Shown here: piece by piece, positions 46,275-57,544 of the stretch
Layout: each line of letters begins with the position of its first letter
Numbering within the stretch: the stretch's first letter is position 1
Origin: Phylloscopus collybita
Taxonomy: Eukaryota; Chordata; Aves; Passeriformes; Phylloscopidae
Assembly: GCA_027886175.1 (NCBI GenBank)
Contig: JAJNNQ010000075.1
Coordinates: forward strand, 86,936,501 to 87,000,500
Reading direction: 5' to 3'
Length of the DNA: 64,000 nucleotides
The notes under the pieces: generated by a model
The model's database searches: none
Told to the model about the DNA's origin: nothing
Seen by the model: the letters and a program-made list of their open reading frames with translations, nothing else
Translations under genes and position numbers: made by a program

Positions 46275-48825
46275 TTGCTGTGTCTGCTAAAGAGCCTTTT
46301 CTGAATTCCTGACAAAGGTCCATCAGAACTGTGGTGTTGACCTCCCTTCTTGCAGTTCATGTTAAATATAAATCTTTTGTATACTGATATTTGTTCCTTC
46401 TACTATTTTTTTTTTTTTTGAAACTGTAAGATTATTTCAGCATGGATTACCTTTCTTAATGTGTGTCATCTCATAACCAAGTTGATGTCCCTTCCTACTA
46501 CAAAAGTACAGGTGGCAGTAAACGACATATTTTAATCCCAAAGACAGTGCCCACTTAACTTTGAAATCTGGGGTTTTTTGCTTATGCTGAGCATGGATAC
46601 TGGCACTTCGTGGCCTTGAAGGAGCTATTTTCTTGTTTTCCAACAGGTGCTAAAAACCACAGAGCTGTTATGGAGCACGGGGATATAGGTGAAGTGTTTG
46701 GTCAGTTGTCTCCCTGACTGCCTGGAAACATGTTTCCAGATTTATCTTTTCATTCGTCATTTCCAGAGAAGAGAGAAAAATATGTTCCCTATGGGCAGAT
46801 TTGGAGATGTCCCTTCTGGTTCTCTTGCAGCACCACCAAGTGATTGGAAGCAGGAACTGCTCAGACGTGATGGAAACAACAGAGCTGAACAACTAGAAAA
46901 TCACAGGCCACAGTGAGCTGCAAAACCTTCAAGGACAGTAAGTAACTAAATAAACTCAGCTGATTGTGTATCTCTGATCTGGGTATAAGGACACTATGTT
47001 AGTTGAGGGCTTAAAAGCAAGCAATATAACTGGCATGAGTCATCCTGTTAAAATGAAGAGGAGTTTTATTGTGGGTTTATAATGGCAGTGGCGCTTAGCC
47101 AGAGCTGGGGGCTATAGAACAGGATCCTACTAAGCAGTGCATCAGAAGACCAGTATTTCTTAGTGATGGCCTTCTTGTGGTTATAAACCTTGCTGCCAAC
47201 AAGTGAAGCCCTTCCCAAACTGGAGCTCTTTGCATGACATTTCTGCAACTCTTTCTTCCCAAGTTTTCAGGCTGTCATGTGTGCCATCAGAGTGCACTGC
47301 TGGGTAGACAGCAAAAACCTCTTTCAAGGAAAAGTGTGCTTGTGAAAAATTGAGTGTGACCCCATGCTTCAAGCACACAGTCCTGTTGTCATAGATATCA
47401 TCATGAGGAAAATACAGGAATTTAGAAAGGGAACAGAGAGAAATATTTATTTTGCTGTAAAAAGTGACCTTGGAAATGTGCATATCAATTAAGCAGCATC
47501 TGCCAAGAAGTTTTTCTACAAATAGAAAACTAAAGAACTGGCATAAAAGTACTTTTGTCTTTCTGAAAGAAATGGCTGGATGCCCACATGAATACTGTAT
47601 CTTCACCAAAAATGTGTATTTTTAAAAATCTCTTATCAGATATACTGGGATGAAATTAGTCTTGAGAAAAAAATGCTATTGAGAGCCAAAGAAAATTGCA
47701 AATAAGAAACTCCACAGTTGCAAATGCTAGTTTAGATCTTTTCACACAAGCCTGCTGAGAAAGAACAGAACTCTTGTGCCTCTTAAATGTTTTCATAACT
47801 CTTCCAATATCCAGCTCTGAGAGCGAGAGGGCTGTGGGTGTTCACTGCATGTCAAGTGCAAGAGGGAGACAAAGGGTCTGAAGGATCAGAGCTCATTCTG
47901 GATAAAGCAAGCCAGAGCTTAGGCAACCATAGCACTGCCCCTTGACAGAATGAGCTTATGTGTACTGAATAATTAGGTGTACTTGTCTGCAGTGGTTTGG
48001 TTTTGCACATCGTTTTGTTACCCCTCTGTTGAGCTTTCTGATAGAAATAAATTTCAGGAATTTCATTCTCAAGAGGTAAAAAATGGGGTGAATGGGACAG
48101 ATACCCTTGACACTGGTGGGTGACCGTGGGAAATGGAAAAGGGAAGGAGAGACATTAAAGTGAATCGTGATGTTTTGCTTGTGATTTTTGGTCTATCCAT
48201 TTTAAGCAAAGCAAATGATTACTGAAGGCCAAACTGTATTGTAAATTACACAACCAAAAAGTCTTAGCTTTACATACGGAACTTCCTTTTTAACTTTTTT
48301 TTCCCTTTGAACAAATACGTTGCTCTTAATCTGTTTCTCAGGAAAGGAAGGGGAAATAGGCAGCTTTTATTTAACCTCTACTTGGGATAACAATGTCTCA
48401 GTCCTGAGGGATGCTAACTCCTTATCCTTGAACCTGTGGTTGCTGAGCACAGGTTGATGGCTTGTGACCAGAGCACACAATTTGATAGAATAAACTCCGT
48501 CAGTCACCCCAGTAACTAGGTCAACAAATTCCATCTGGTTTTCACACAGAGTTTTGCCTAATTTCTTTTTATGTGAAGGACCCATGAAAGTTGAAAGACA
48601 TGTTGGATGGACTCTGTTGATTTTCCTAGTATTTCAGTTTTAGCCTCAATATCCTGAAAAAAACCAACTCTATGTCAATAGCTTCAGTCCATTCACATTT
48701 TTAAAACTGAAATTTCCTTTACTAATTTAAGCAGAATTAATCATGAACTGCCTTGTGTTTGTAGTTGATAACTGTTCCTGTTACATACTCCTAATGTGTG
48801 CCCGATCAGATTAAAGATTTGGCAA
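46275..48825. other. Unique non-coding stretch
   Basis: No gene recognised. A run of 14 T lies at 46406-46419. A 142-codon minus-strand frame at 47181-47609 has no recognisable domain and no coding context. A short splice-flanked segment at 46831-46937 is annotated separately. Confidence 0.55.
46831..46937 (+). other. Splice-flanked segment, possible non-coding exon (speculative)
   Basis: A pyrimidine-rich acceptor-like sequence ending ctcttgcag at 46830 and a near-consensus donor ACA|GTAAGTAA at 46938 bracket 107 bases. The best frame stops inside the segment, so an internal coding exon is unlikely; a non-coding RNA or terminal exon is possible. Pairs like this arise by chance in tens of kilobases, so confidence is low. 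Confidence 0.12.
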
Positions 48826-48829
48826 AAAA

Positions 48830-49348
48830 ATTAGTGCCACATCTAAATGTTTTTTGAATGATTCCAGGGATGGTGATTCCACTGCTTCCCTTGGCAGCCT
48901 GTCCCAATGCCTGACAACAGTGAAGTTCTTCTTTCAGTGAAGAAATTTTTCCTAATATTCAATCTAAGCCCCTGCTGATTCAACTTCAGGCCATTTCCTC
49001 TCATTCTATCACTTGTAACTTGGGAGAAGACACTGACCCTCACCTCGCTACACCCTCCTTTCAGGTGGTTGTGGAGACCAGTAAGTTTCCCCCTAAGCCT
49101 CCTTTTCTCCAGGCTAAACATCCCCAGCTCCTTCAGCCACTCCTCTTTGGACTTTCTCTCCTGAACCTTTACCTGCCTTGTTGCCCTTCTCTGGAAGTGC
49201 TCCAGCACTTCAAAGTTTTTCTTGTAGAGCGACCCAAAACTGAGCATAGGATTCAAAATGCAGCCTCATCAGTGTGAAGCCCAGAGGGAAAATCACTGCC
49301 CTGGCCCTGCTGGCCACACTGTTTCTGATGCTGGATGGCAGTTTCATT
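48830..49348 (-). mobile_element. CR1 LINE, 5'-truncated, with 3' end of pol frame
   Basis: The best-preserved retroposon in the window. On the minus strand the frame at 48843-49256 encodes residues typical of the CR1 ORF2 C-terminus: [15 protein letters not shown], then [19 protein letters not shown], then [24 protein letters not shown] and [14 protein letters not shown] [11 protein letters not shown]. After FFTER the expected frame is lost through an extra 11 bases or so (plus-strand 48918-48942, where CAGTGAAG occurs twice). The nucleotide match then continues as ggcattgggacaggctgcc up to the fossil 3' end near 48830. On the 5' side, similarity continues beyond the open frame to about 49348 (cctgctggccacactgtttc on the plus strand). 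ORF2's endonuclease and reverse-transcriptase parts are missing. The copy is dead. Confidence 0.93.
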
Positions 49349-49349
49349 C

Positions 49350-51110
49350 TCTCCAAGCATACACTTTTAGAACCACAGGTAATTCCCCGATTCCCTGGAA
49401 TGCAGATTGTGTTTGCAAACTCTGGTCTCTTCCCACAGCCTGAGGGAGTCTTTGTGGGTGCAAGGAGCTCTTTGTTGGAGCTGGCAGCAATATGGTGGCA
49501 TTATAAACCAATGTCAGCAAAGAAAAATTTTATTTGCCTCATTTCCCAGGTCGAAAAAACACAGTTAAAAGCTAAAAACATGTCAATACTTTATGACACT
49601 AAAATCTGCATCATTTTACAAAGAACTTATTGCAAATGGAAAATATTTCTTTGTTGTAACAGAAAAGGAGTGGAATGAGATGAATTTTTCTTCAAAGATA
49701 ACTGAGCCATGAAAGTTAGATCATTTCCATGGCAATGGCTTACACACAGTGCAGGTACAGTTGTGCTGCAAAAATTGGTGCTGCCTGGCATCGTTTGCCA
49801 AGGCCAGCAGCTTCCTGGTTTGCAAGTTGCACTGGTTGAAGTATCCAGTTTGTTTTCTACTTGCCTAATTTTTCAAGTGGAGCTATGTGTTTGCAAGCAA
49901 ACAAAGGAAGAAAAAAACCCCCAAAACACCAACCTTTTTGTTTTTGCTCTTTTTCTTCATGCTGGGCATTTTTTCTGTCAAGGTGTCCTAGCTGGGTGAT
50001 AAGAACAGCAGTAGGAATACTATGAATTTAATTGTATGCTAGTCAGGCATGAGAGACCATGCATGAAGAGCTTTAGCTGACTCTTGTGTGTAGTACACGG
50101 TTAAATATGGATGTCACCTTCTCAAAAGCAAAGGAAGCCAAGGCAAAGTACTTCTGGGCATGAGTCCTAGTTATTAGCAAAAAACATGAGAGTTTTGCTG
50201 TGAAAACTTGTGAAGATTTTAGATGTCAATGGCCTTGATGAGAAGTGGGAAAAGTTCTTTGTGACCTTGACACTCATTCCTAACTCAAAGGTCTTATTAT
50301 GATTAGGGAATTAATTTAATTCAAATTAGCTGTGGAATGGTTTATAGAGCAAATTTGACTTGAGTTCCTAAATTCATTGGAAACCTGGCAGCATGAGCTG
50401 CTTTTCTGACCTCATGTTGTAATTTTCAGCAAATTTTGTTCAAGCAACTAATTTACTAATAAAACTAGAAAAATGCTTGATTCTGTAAACAGAACTTAGT
50501 TTTTGCCTGCAGAATGGCTGCAGTTTATTTCAAAATCCATGATCTTACAAGCTGCTCTTCCTCACTCCTCATTTTAGAATTGTATGGAAATGTTTGCTTG
50601 TGTGGCACAGTAGAGTGTGTTTGCCAGAAAGCTTGATAGTTAAATTCCTGGCCGTTCTGTCTATTCATCTTCCAAGACAGGATGATTTCTCACCACAGAA
50701 TGCAGCTGTGTCTTCTCGTGTTTTAGAAAATGACCTGTATGATGGCATGAATATCTCCAGTCTAGCTCAACCAACTGGTGCAAGTCCTATTAAAATTTTG
50801 ATTATGCCAACATAGACTACCTGGTGAGCAGTGCATGTTTACCACTTTCCTGGGATATTTTTCTGCTGGTATTGCTGTGCCACAATCCCTCTACAGACAT
50901 TTAGGTACATTTCCGTCATGGTGAGGCAGTCAGAACAGTAACCACAACTTAGTTCAGTGCTTGAATCCGTCTTTGTTTCCTGTCTTCCTGTTTATATTTC
51001 AATGTGTTTTAATATGTGAGGTTAAAATAAAAATCTTTCTGGAATAGATGGCAAATAATTGGTTTCAGCTTCTCTCCTCTTTCCTTTCCCTGCTCAACCC
51101 ACCTGGGCCT
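49350..51110. other. Unique AT-rich non-coding stretch
   Basis: No gene or repeat family recognised. A 134-codon frame at 49274-49678 begins inside the CR1 and has no domain. A 96-codon frame at 49709-49999 is also unrecognised. Confidence 0.6.
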
Positions 51111-51117
51111 ATGTTTA

Positions 51118-51600
51118 TTGAACTCCATACATTGTCAAGACAGTATTTGTAAATGGAATTTAACTGTAGGTGAGCAGTACAAATGTAATAATATTACACG
51201 ACTCTTGTTTAATTTTGAAAGCTCCATCCTTCGCAGCAGCACTTATAATGGACGGTTCAAGCCGAATTATCCATTATTGCTCCCAAAGTTTACAATTAAA
51301 CTATCGATCAAAGCTGGCAGAAAATTCTCAAGCAGTCTGGGTGTGTACCAGGCTTGTTTTAGATGCAGGTTGAGGGAGAGAAAGCCAGAAGCAGCCTTCA
51401 GCTAATCCTCTTAGTGCTAACTGTCCTGGATGCAGCAGTGATTATGTATCGTGCTTATACAGTTTTAATAGTGCAGGTCCTATGCAATTTGCGACCTCTA
51501 TTTCTGCCTGGAAAGATTGGAGCTTAACAGGTTTGGATCCACAGGGAACCAGCTTCGGCTTTTAGGCTTCTTCAGACACTGCAGAATGCATCTTTTCTGG
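51118..51600. promoter_or_regulatory. Enhancer-like block with retained CpGs (candidate conserved element)
   Basis: Repeat-free segment with CpGs retained at about 51200 (cacgac), 51233 (ttcgcag), 51254-51263 (gacgg, gccg), 51306 (atcgatc), 51449 (atcgtg) and 51491 (tgcgacc). It has a GAATTATCCATTATTG homeodomain-like word near 51264 and a TCF-like ATCGATCAAAGCTGG near 51304. Two overlapping short plus-strand frames (95 and 67 codons) lie here without recognisable domains. This is the most element-like unique block in the right half of the window. Conservation is inferred and not shown. Confidence 0.3.
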
Positions 51601-51609
51601 GGAATTCCA

Positions 51610-52855
51610 CAATAAAATGACTGTTATTTATCATTACAAACCTCTTTATCATTTAGTCAATAAAAGGCCTCTCTCTCTCACTTTTTTTTTTTTTTTTTCC
51701 ATGGTGTGCTCAGAGTCAGAAATCTGTATTAGTCTCCCCTGGCCTGAAGGCAAGAGATGTCAAATGCTAAATCATGATCTGCCCTGGCTTTCTGGCTAAA
51801 TTGTGTATGAAGGCCTGAGGCAAAAAGGTGCACATGCTCATTATTTGAAACAGAATGATTTTTTCCCCTTTCTTTTCTTTTTTTTAAAAAACATATTGAG
51901 ACATATATGGTAACACACATACAGTAAGCTTCTGAAAAGTATCAAACCTGAAACAAACCAGCCAGAGCTAAATATCTCAAATATATATGCTTGCAGATTG
52001 GGAAATAGGAAGGGGATTGTCAGGAAAAATCAGATGATCTTCCCCTTTTGAACTTTTTGTTAGCGGTGGGGAAAAAAGTGTTAGGAGTTGACAGCAAGGT
52101 GACAGATGTGGTAAATAATGCATCTGGTGAATTCACCCTTCTTTTTTTGGAGTGGGAAGGAGAAGTTTGAAATGAAGCTTAGTTTGATATTGGTCAGGAA
52201 ACCCTTATGGAAACATATTTTAAACCCTGTGATTGTTTTGCAAACTGTTTTGTGTGTTTCTTGATCTACTTACTTGTTTGCAGTTTGTGATAGATCACCT
52301 TCCTTACAGGGCATTTTTACTACCCCAGGTTGACAAAGAGACTTTTGTGAAGAGGATTTAGGACAGTCATCCCTTGGATAAATTTTTGTGTGAACATATT
52401 TGCATATATTTGCCAAAGTCCTTCAATTCTGTAAGTAGTCTCTGAGAGATGTATCATGCATACCAAAAATATAGGTGGAAAACTTATTTAAAGGGTCATG
52501 CTTGTCTTTGAAGCAAATTTAAATTTGTTATTTATTTATTTTGACACTAGGGAAGTGTTCAATATTGTTGTTTTCCAGTATTTGTTCAGCAGAAGGTGAC
52601 AAGGAGCTCCTAAAAAAGCATATTAAACTTCCTAATTCCACACTGTGGACTGGAATTTCAAAAGCTGAAATAAAACCTGGGCAGCTCCTCTGGAGAATCT
52701 AAACAATGTATGCATTATTTTTAGTGCTCAATATTTTCTGTGTTCAACAACAAAACATTCTACATATTTATGCTGACCACCTGCTCTCAGTGTGAGCATG
52801 AAAGGAACCACAACTTGGAGAAGAAAAAAGGCTCGTGTGTAACAGGGACATTGTG
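51610..52855. other. Unique AT-rich non-coding stretch
   Basis: No gene is recognised. CTCTCTCTCA followed by 17 T lies at 51671-51698, and (TTTA)n-like sequence near 52530-52541. Confidence 0.6.
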
Positions 52856-52859
52856 TTCA

Positions 52860-53130
52860 GCCAGTGAAATTTTTGACATAGCAATTTCGATTTATATTCC
52901 AAAAGACGATTTATTCAAGTGCTTTGTTGCTAGTTGCAAATGCTGGGAATGAGCTGAGGCTGCTTGAATTCAGATATTCTGTTTCTGAAGGGTTTGGTGG
53001 ACTTTAATGATTGGATCAAAGCTTTCAGGGAAGACCCCTCAATGGGATGACATGCCACTGGCTGACACCGCCACCTAAAAAGCAAACTCTGTGAGCTCAA
53101 CATCTTTTGAGCCATTCAATTTCCAGTTCT
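52860..53130. promoter_or_regulatory. Enhancer-like block (candidate conserved element)
   Basis: Repeat-free mixed-composition segment with isolated CpGs (tttcgattt near 52885, gacgattta near 52905, caccgccacc near 53067), a TTTAATGATTGGATCAAAG homeodomain/CCAAT/TCF-like cluster near 53003, and a TGGCTGAC-type word near 53059. Inference from texture only. Confidence 0.2.
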
Positions 53131-53134
53131 CAGT

Positions 53135-56100
53135 GGAGGGCTTTAGTTTTAGATATATCTTAAATACAAATTGGTTTGGTTTTAAATGTCACTGATTTAT
53201 TATAGCTGTTCTAATATGCAATTTTTTAGTTATGACTGAAATGGTCTGCATTGTCAGTGTGATTTTTCCCAATTTAAAATAATGCATTTTGAGAGCCCTT
53301 ATATCCTGGTCTTTGTAGTCAGATAAAAAATGAGGCTGCTCTGTACACATCACTGGTTCTGTATTTCTTCCAGAGAAAATGATGTCCTCTTGAAATTACT
53401 TGAGCTCTTCTCCAGCTGTCACATATATGAGAGTGAAATTAAGAAGAGGACTATGGTTTTCAAAACCTAATGTGGTCCCTTCTAGTTTTTAAAATTCAAT
53501 TAAAACCATCTTTATGAATTTAACATGCAGAAATCAGGCCTGACATTGATCAGAACATAAGCGAGTGAAATGAGTTGATGTTTTCATGTTTGTCGTATTA
53601 AAAACAAAACCAAATACAACAGACCAATATAAAACAGACATTACACACATGAACTTTTCAGCAATTTTACTTTTCCCTTCTGGTTATGGTAGAGTTTACT
53701 AGAAAAGAAAAGTCCTTATTAAGCACAATACTTCAGAAAAATTCAGGGGACTCATACAAATTTTTACAGAACCTGCTTGCTTCTTCTGTTCAAGCATGAA
53801 ACAGTTCTGTGTTCCTTCCTGCATGTAATCTTCCACCTTTTGCAAAGTTTGACTTTTCTACTGCCTTCCTGTTTCCAAGATATCACATATTCTTTCTCTA
53901 CATACATTCCAAGTTCTTCAGTAGAGTTCTTCTGGAACATAATGGAAATGCAGAATTTAAGAACCATATTTGTCTCCTAAATTTTATTGCAGAATTCTCA
54001 TGAGTGTTCACTTTGCTTGATTTTTTTGCTTCTATTTTTTTTTTTCTGTTCTTTTTCTTTAAAACTGAATCCAGTGGGACCACGTATTAGTGCAGTATGT
54101 CCTAATTCTTTCTGTACTGTGGTTGTCACTCAAAATAACTTCACTGAAAGCATAACAGTGTCACTAAAATAAAGTGGCAAATTAGACCTGTAAGTTCTTT
54201 ATTCATTACACAGGAGCAGAAAATACTTGGTACTGACAGACTGTTAATTGTTGCCTCATTTCAACTTAATCACCATGCCTAAATTTCTTTAAAAGCATTC
54301 TAAAATTTACAGAGGATAAAAATGTTAGTGCACTTGCAAGATGAGACCTTATACTGACACCCTTTGCCGTACTGTGGGATTTTATGCCTAGTTAGAAATC
54401 ATAAAAAATTAAGATTTGTAATGTAAAAGCTAAACAACACAGAAGTGTATCTGTAAGAAGTAAGAATCATAATTACATAGCCTGAACTCCCTACATGGTT
54501 CTAAAGTCATATATTTCGTTAGAAAATACAGTTATAACTGTTTCCTCCATTTTTTCTTTCAGCTTAGCAATGTGCAGGGAGCTAATTTCACTGTCTATGT
54601 CCTTCAAACTGAAGATGCCTTCAAGAAAAGGAGTACTTCAATGAACAAGACTGTTTACATACTTTTAATGATGTGTTTGTTTTAATTTAGTTGTAAGTTC
54701 ATGCTTCTGTAGGGTCCATCTGAATCTTATCCCCCAGCTATATGTGTAATTCAGTCTTCCTGTTTTAAGGTCACTCCTAATACAAAAAAATTTGTCATTA
54801 TATTGGATATAAATGCAAGGAGGGATTTTAATATGTTCATAATCTTAGTATAGGTTCTCTTATTTCAGAAGTCAGCTTCTGTATACTTCCCATGTGGGGT
54901 CTCTGAATAATTTTTTTTTTATGTCCTTATACAACTCAGAGCAATAGACTGAGTCAAACAAAATATATCAACAATTCCTTCTCTTTTCTCACGGATTTTC
55001 TTTGCTCATCTGAAAAATACATTTATTTTAGCTTCTTTATTTATAGTTCCTATAGCATGAGCAAGTTAAAGTCCCATATATGAAACAAATAAAAAACTTC
55101 ACCCTGTCTTTTAGCTCAGCAAAACTCCATCAGCTGCAATTGGAAGCAGCATTTCTGTGGGAATATTCTGAGATTTTATTTTTTAACTGTAGTCTCTGCA
55201 GCATTTGATACCACCCTGTCCGTTCCAAGATTGGGCTACTCAGGACTTAAATGTCCATCACTGTTGTCCTGTCAGACAACAGTGTTTAGAGGGCTGATCC
55301 CAGTCCAGACCCTCTGCATCCTTGATATGTGGGGGCATGCTGGGATCTAAATGTAAGTTGAGCTTTAGAGCAGTGTGAGCTTGGGAAATGGGACAGACCT
55401 GAGTGTTCAGCAGGTCATATCACATTGCAGAGATGACAGCCTGAGGACTGTGTGCATCACCCAGCAAATTGTCAGTGATCAATCTGGGGTTACCTACCCT
55501 GCTATAACTGTAATTTAAAGCAACTTTCTCTGGTGGAGTTCTGCTTGCCTCCACTTGTACCATTCTAAACAGGAATCAAGATGACAAAGCCTTAGGTTGT
55601 TGTAAGGACAGCAGAAGACTTGGAGGGTGGGAATCTAGCTCAGATTTTCTTGTGAAGGGCTGTGGAAACTTCTTTGTCTCAGCCTGAGAAGAGGGCTGAT
55701 GGGTGGGAAAAAGGGAGATGGAAAAGATGGTAAGCTGCTTTGGTACCAGGACAGGAGGCAGCAGGGAGGCATTTTTTTAAAAGCTGATCCACCAGCACTG
55801 CTGAAACCATCTGTAGCACATTTTTTGGGGGATTTTTTTTTTTTTTAATGTGGGAGTAGTTTGTTCTTTTAACTCTTCACGGTCTTATTTTCATAATCCT
55901 AAATTATATGTTATCTGAGACTGGTACTTTCTCTTTCCCTTATTTGTAAAGCACAGAGCAAGTGTGGCCATTCTCCCTGCTGTAGCCTGCCAAGTCCTGC
56001 TGGATTACAAAGAGTGAGCAGCAGAAAGAAGAATGGACAGTTATTGACGCTGTGCTTATAGGGCCACTGGCAGACTTGCTTCCTGCCGCTTGGGTACTGG

Positions 56101-57085
56101 AATTGGATTTTAAAATCAAACATCATTTTCTGTAAGGAAGCATTTATTTTCAGAGTCCTTGGCACACAGTGGCCTGAATACTGCAATCATAATTCTGGCA
56201 AAACTCCCAACAGACATCTAAGTTACTTTTTCCTTGATTCAGGTCTGCAGGACTGTGCTTTTCAGTACAAACATGTCATATGTACGTGGCCTGATTCCCA
56301 GAAGCTCTGAGCAGACCCATTGTGTGTTGCCAACAAAGGGAGTGGAGAGAACAAGACAGCTTGAAATGTGGTTAATGAAATTATTCATGTTGCTTTCATA
56401 ATTACATTTATAACTGCATCATCATAACGTGATGTGTTGATTAGTATCCAGAGCAGTTCATATAATTAAACTGAGCACAGGGAATTAACAGAGTTAGAGA
56501 AACACCATGGTGCTGTTTCTAGCACAGTTCTGTTCACAGCTGTTTGATGGATTGAGAGGTGACCACAGTTTGGGGACTGATGGAAAGGCAATGGCTCCCT
56601 TCCTTTGCATTTTTGGTGTCATCCTGTCTCTGCAAAGGGAATTTGGTGTTACAGCATCAGTGTGGTGGATGTTTGGGACTGGCACTTGGTGATGAGCATT
56701 ACCTGGGTGCCTGACCTTGGCAATCAGAAAGCACCCATAAGTCTGCTCCTTTTTGCCATAAATGTCTGGAAAGTTTGCCAAGAGCTGCTGCCAAAGATTT
56801 GTATTCAGCAGCACACTGCATCTGCAATGCACTCTAATCCTTGGTCTATTAAAATATTAAATGTGAACAAAAACCCCACATCACTCAAAAGGAAAACCTG
56901 TGCATTGTCTCTGGTCTAGATTTCAGCTGTCTGACCATAAGCAAATGCATTACATTCTCTTTTGCCACGTGCCAAGTTACAGCTGTGTTTGGGAATTTTA
57001 GCAGGGCTATATAGCATGTGTAAAAGACTTTGAATGTGGAGCTTAAAAAGTTGCAGTTGTTATAGAGTATTGACAAATATCGGGT
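53135..57085. other. Unique AT-rich non-coding stretch
   Basis: No gene is recognised. T-rich stretches lie near 54035-54060 and a run of 14 T at 55833-55846. The 55.2-55.8 kb part is GC-richer but has no recognisable family. A 112-codon minus-strand frame at 56494-56832 has no recognisable domain. Confidence 0.6.
55259..55284. repeat. Perfect inverted repeat (10-bp arms, 6-base loop)
   Basis: CACTGTTGTC at 55259-55268 and its exact complement GACAACAGTG at 55275-55284, with loop CTGTCA. It could form a short hairpin or be a dimeric protein-binding site. The arms do not extend further, so it is too short for a microRNA precursor. Confidence 0.85.
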
Positions 57086-57089
57086 GTGA

Positions 57090-57540
57090 ACAATATTTAT
57101 GTTCACTGAAGCTCCATGACAAAGACAACAGTCACACGAGTCTCTGCTAGTCCAGCCAAAAAAACCGATTTCTGCTAGGGAAAAGAAGTGGCAATATCTC
57201 TTCAGGCTGGAGATTAGAAGAGGAGATCCGGTTTTGGAGATTTTCTTGATTGTATATTCTAAGACCATTGACTCATTAACCTATGCACTAATGCATAGTA
57301 CCATACGATTCAGAGCCATAAGATCCAATGGCATGTTGTTAGCAAACAACAACAAGGAAAAGTCACAGTCCAAAGGCTTAGTTTTACTTTGCAATGCCTT
57401 CCATCTTGCCACATTAGGTATAATCTCCTTTCAGATCTGTCGTAAGGGGATTGCTGTATACAAAAGATTCATATGGGGTTGGAGAGAGTTCAAGGAATTG
57501 TGGCAAACTAATCAAGTGTCTAATCTGCATTTTATGTGAA
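57090..57540. promoter_or_regulatory. Enhancer-like block (candidate conserved element)
   Basis: Repeat-free 450-base segment of mixed composition with scattered CpGs (cacgag near 57136, accgat near 57166, gatccgg near 57226, tacgat near 57304, gtcgta near 57440), paired TGCACTAATGCATAG words near 57284-57298 and a GCAAACAACAAC forkhead/SOX-like word near 57341. The 101-codon plus-strand frame here is unrecognised. Inference from texture only. Confidence 0.2.
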
Positions 57541-57544
57541 TGCT

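Noticed and set aside
47181..47609. 142-codon minus-strand frame
   Set aside because: No recognised domain and no splice or promoter support.
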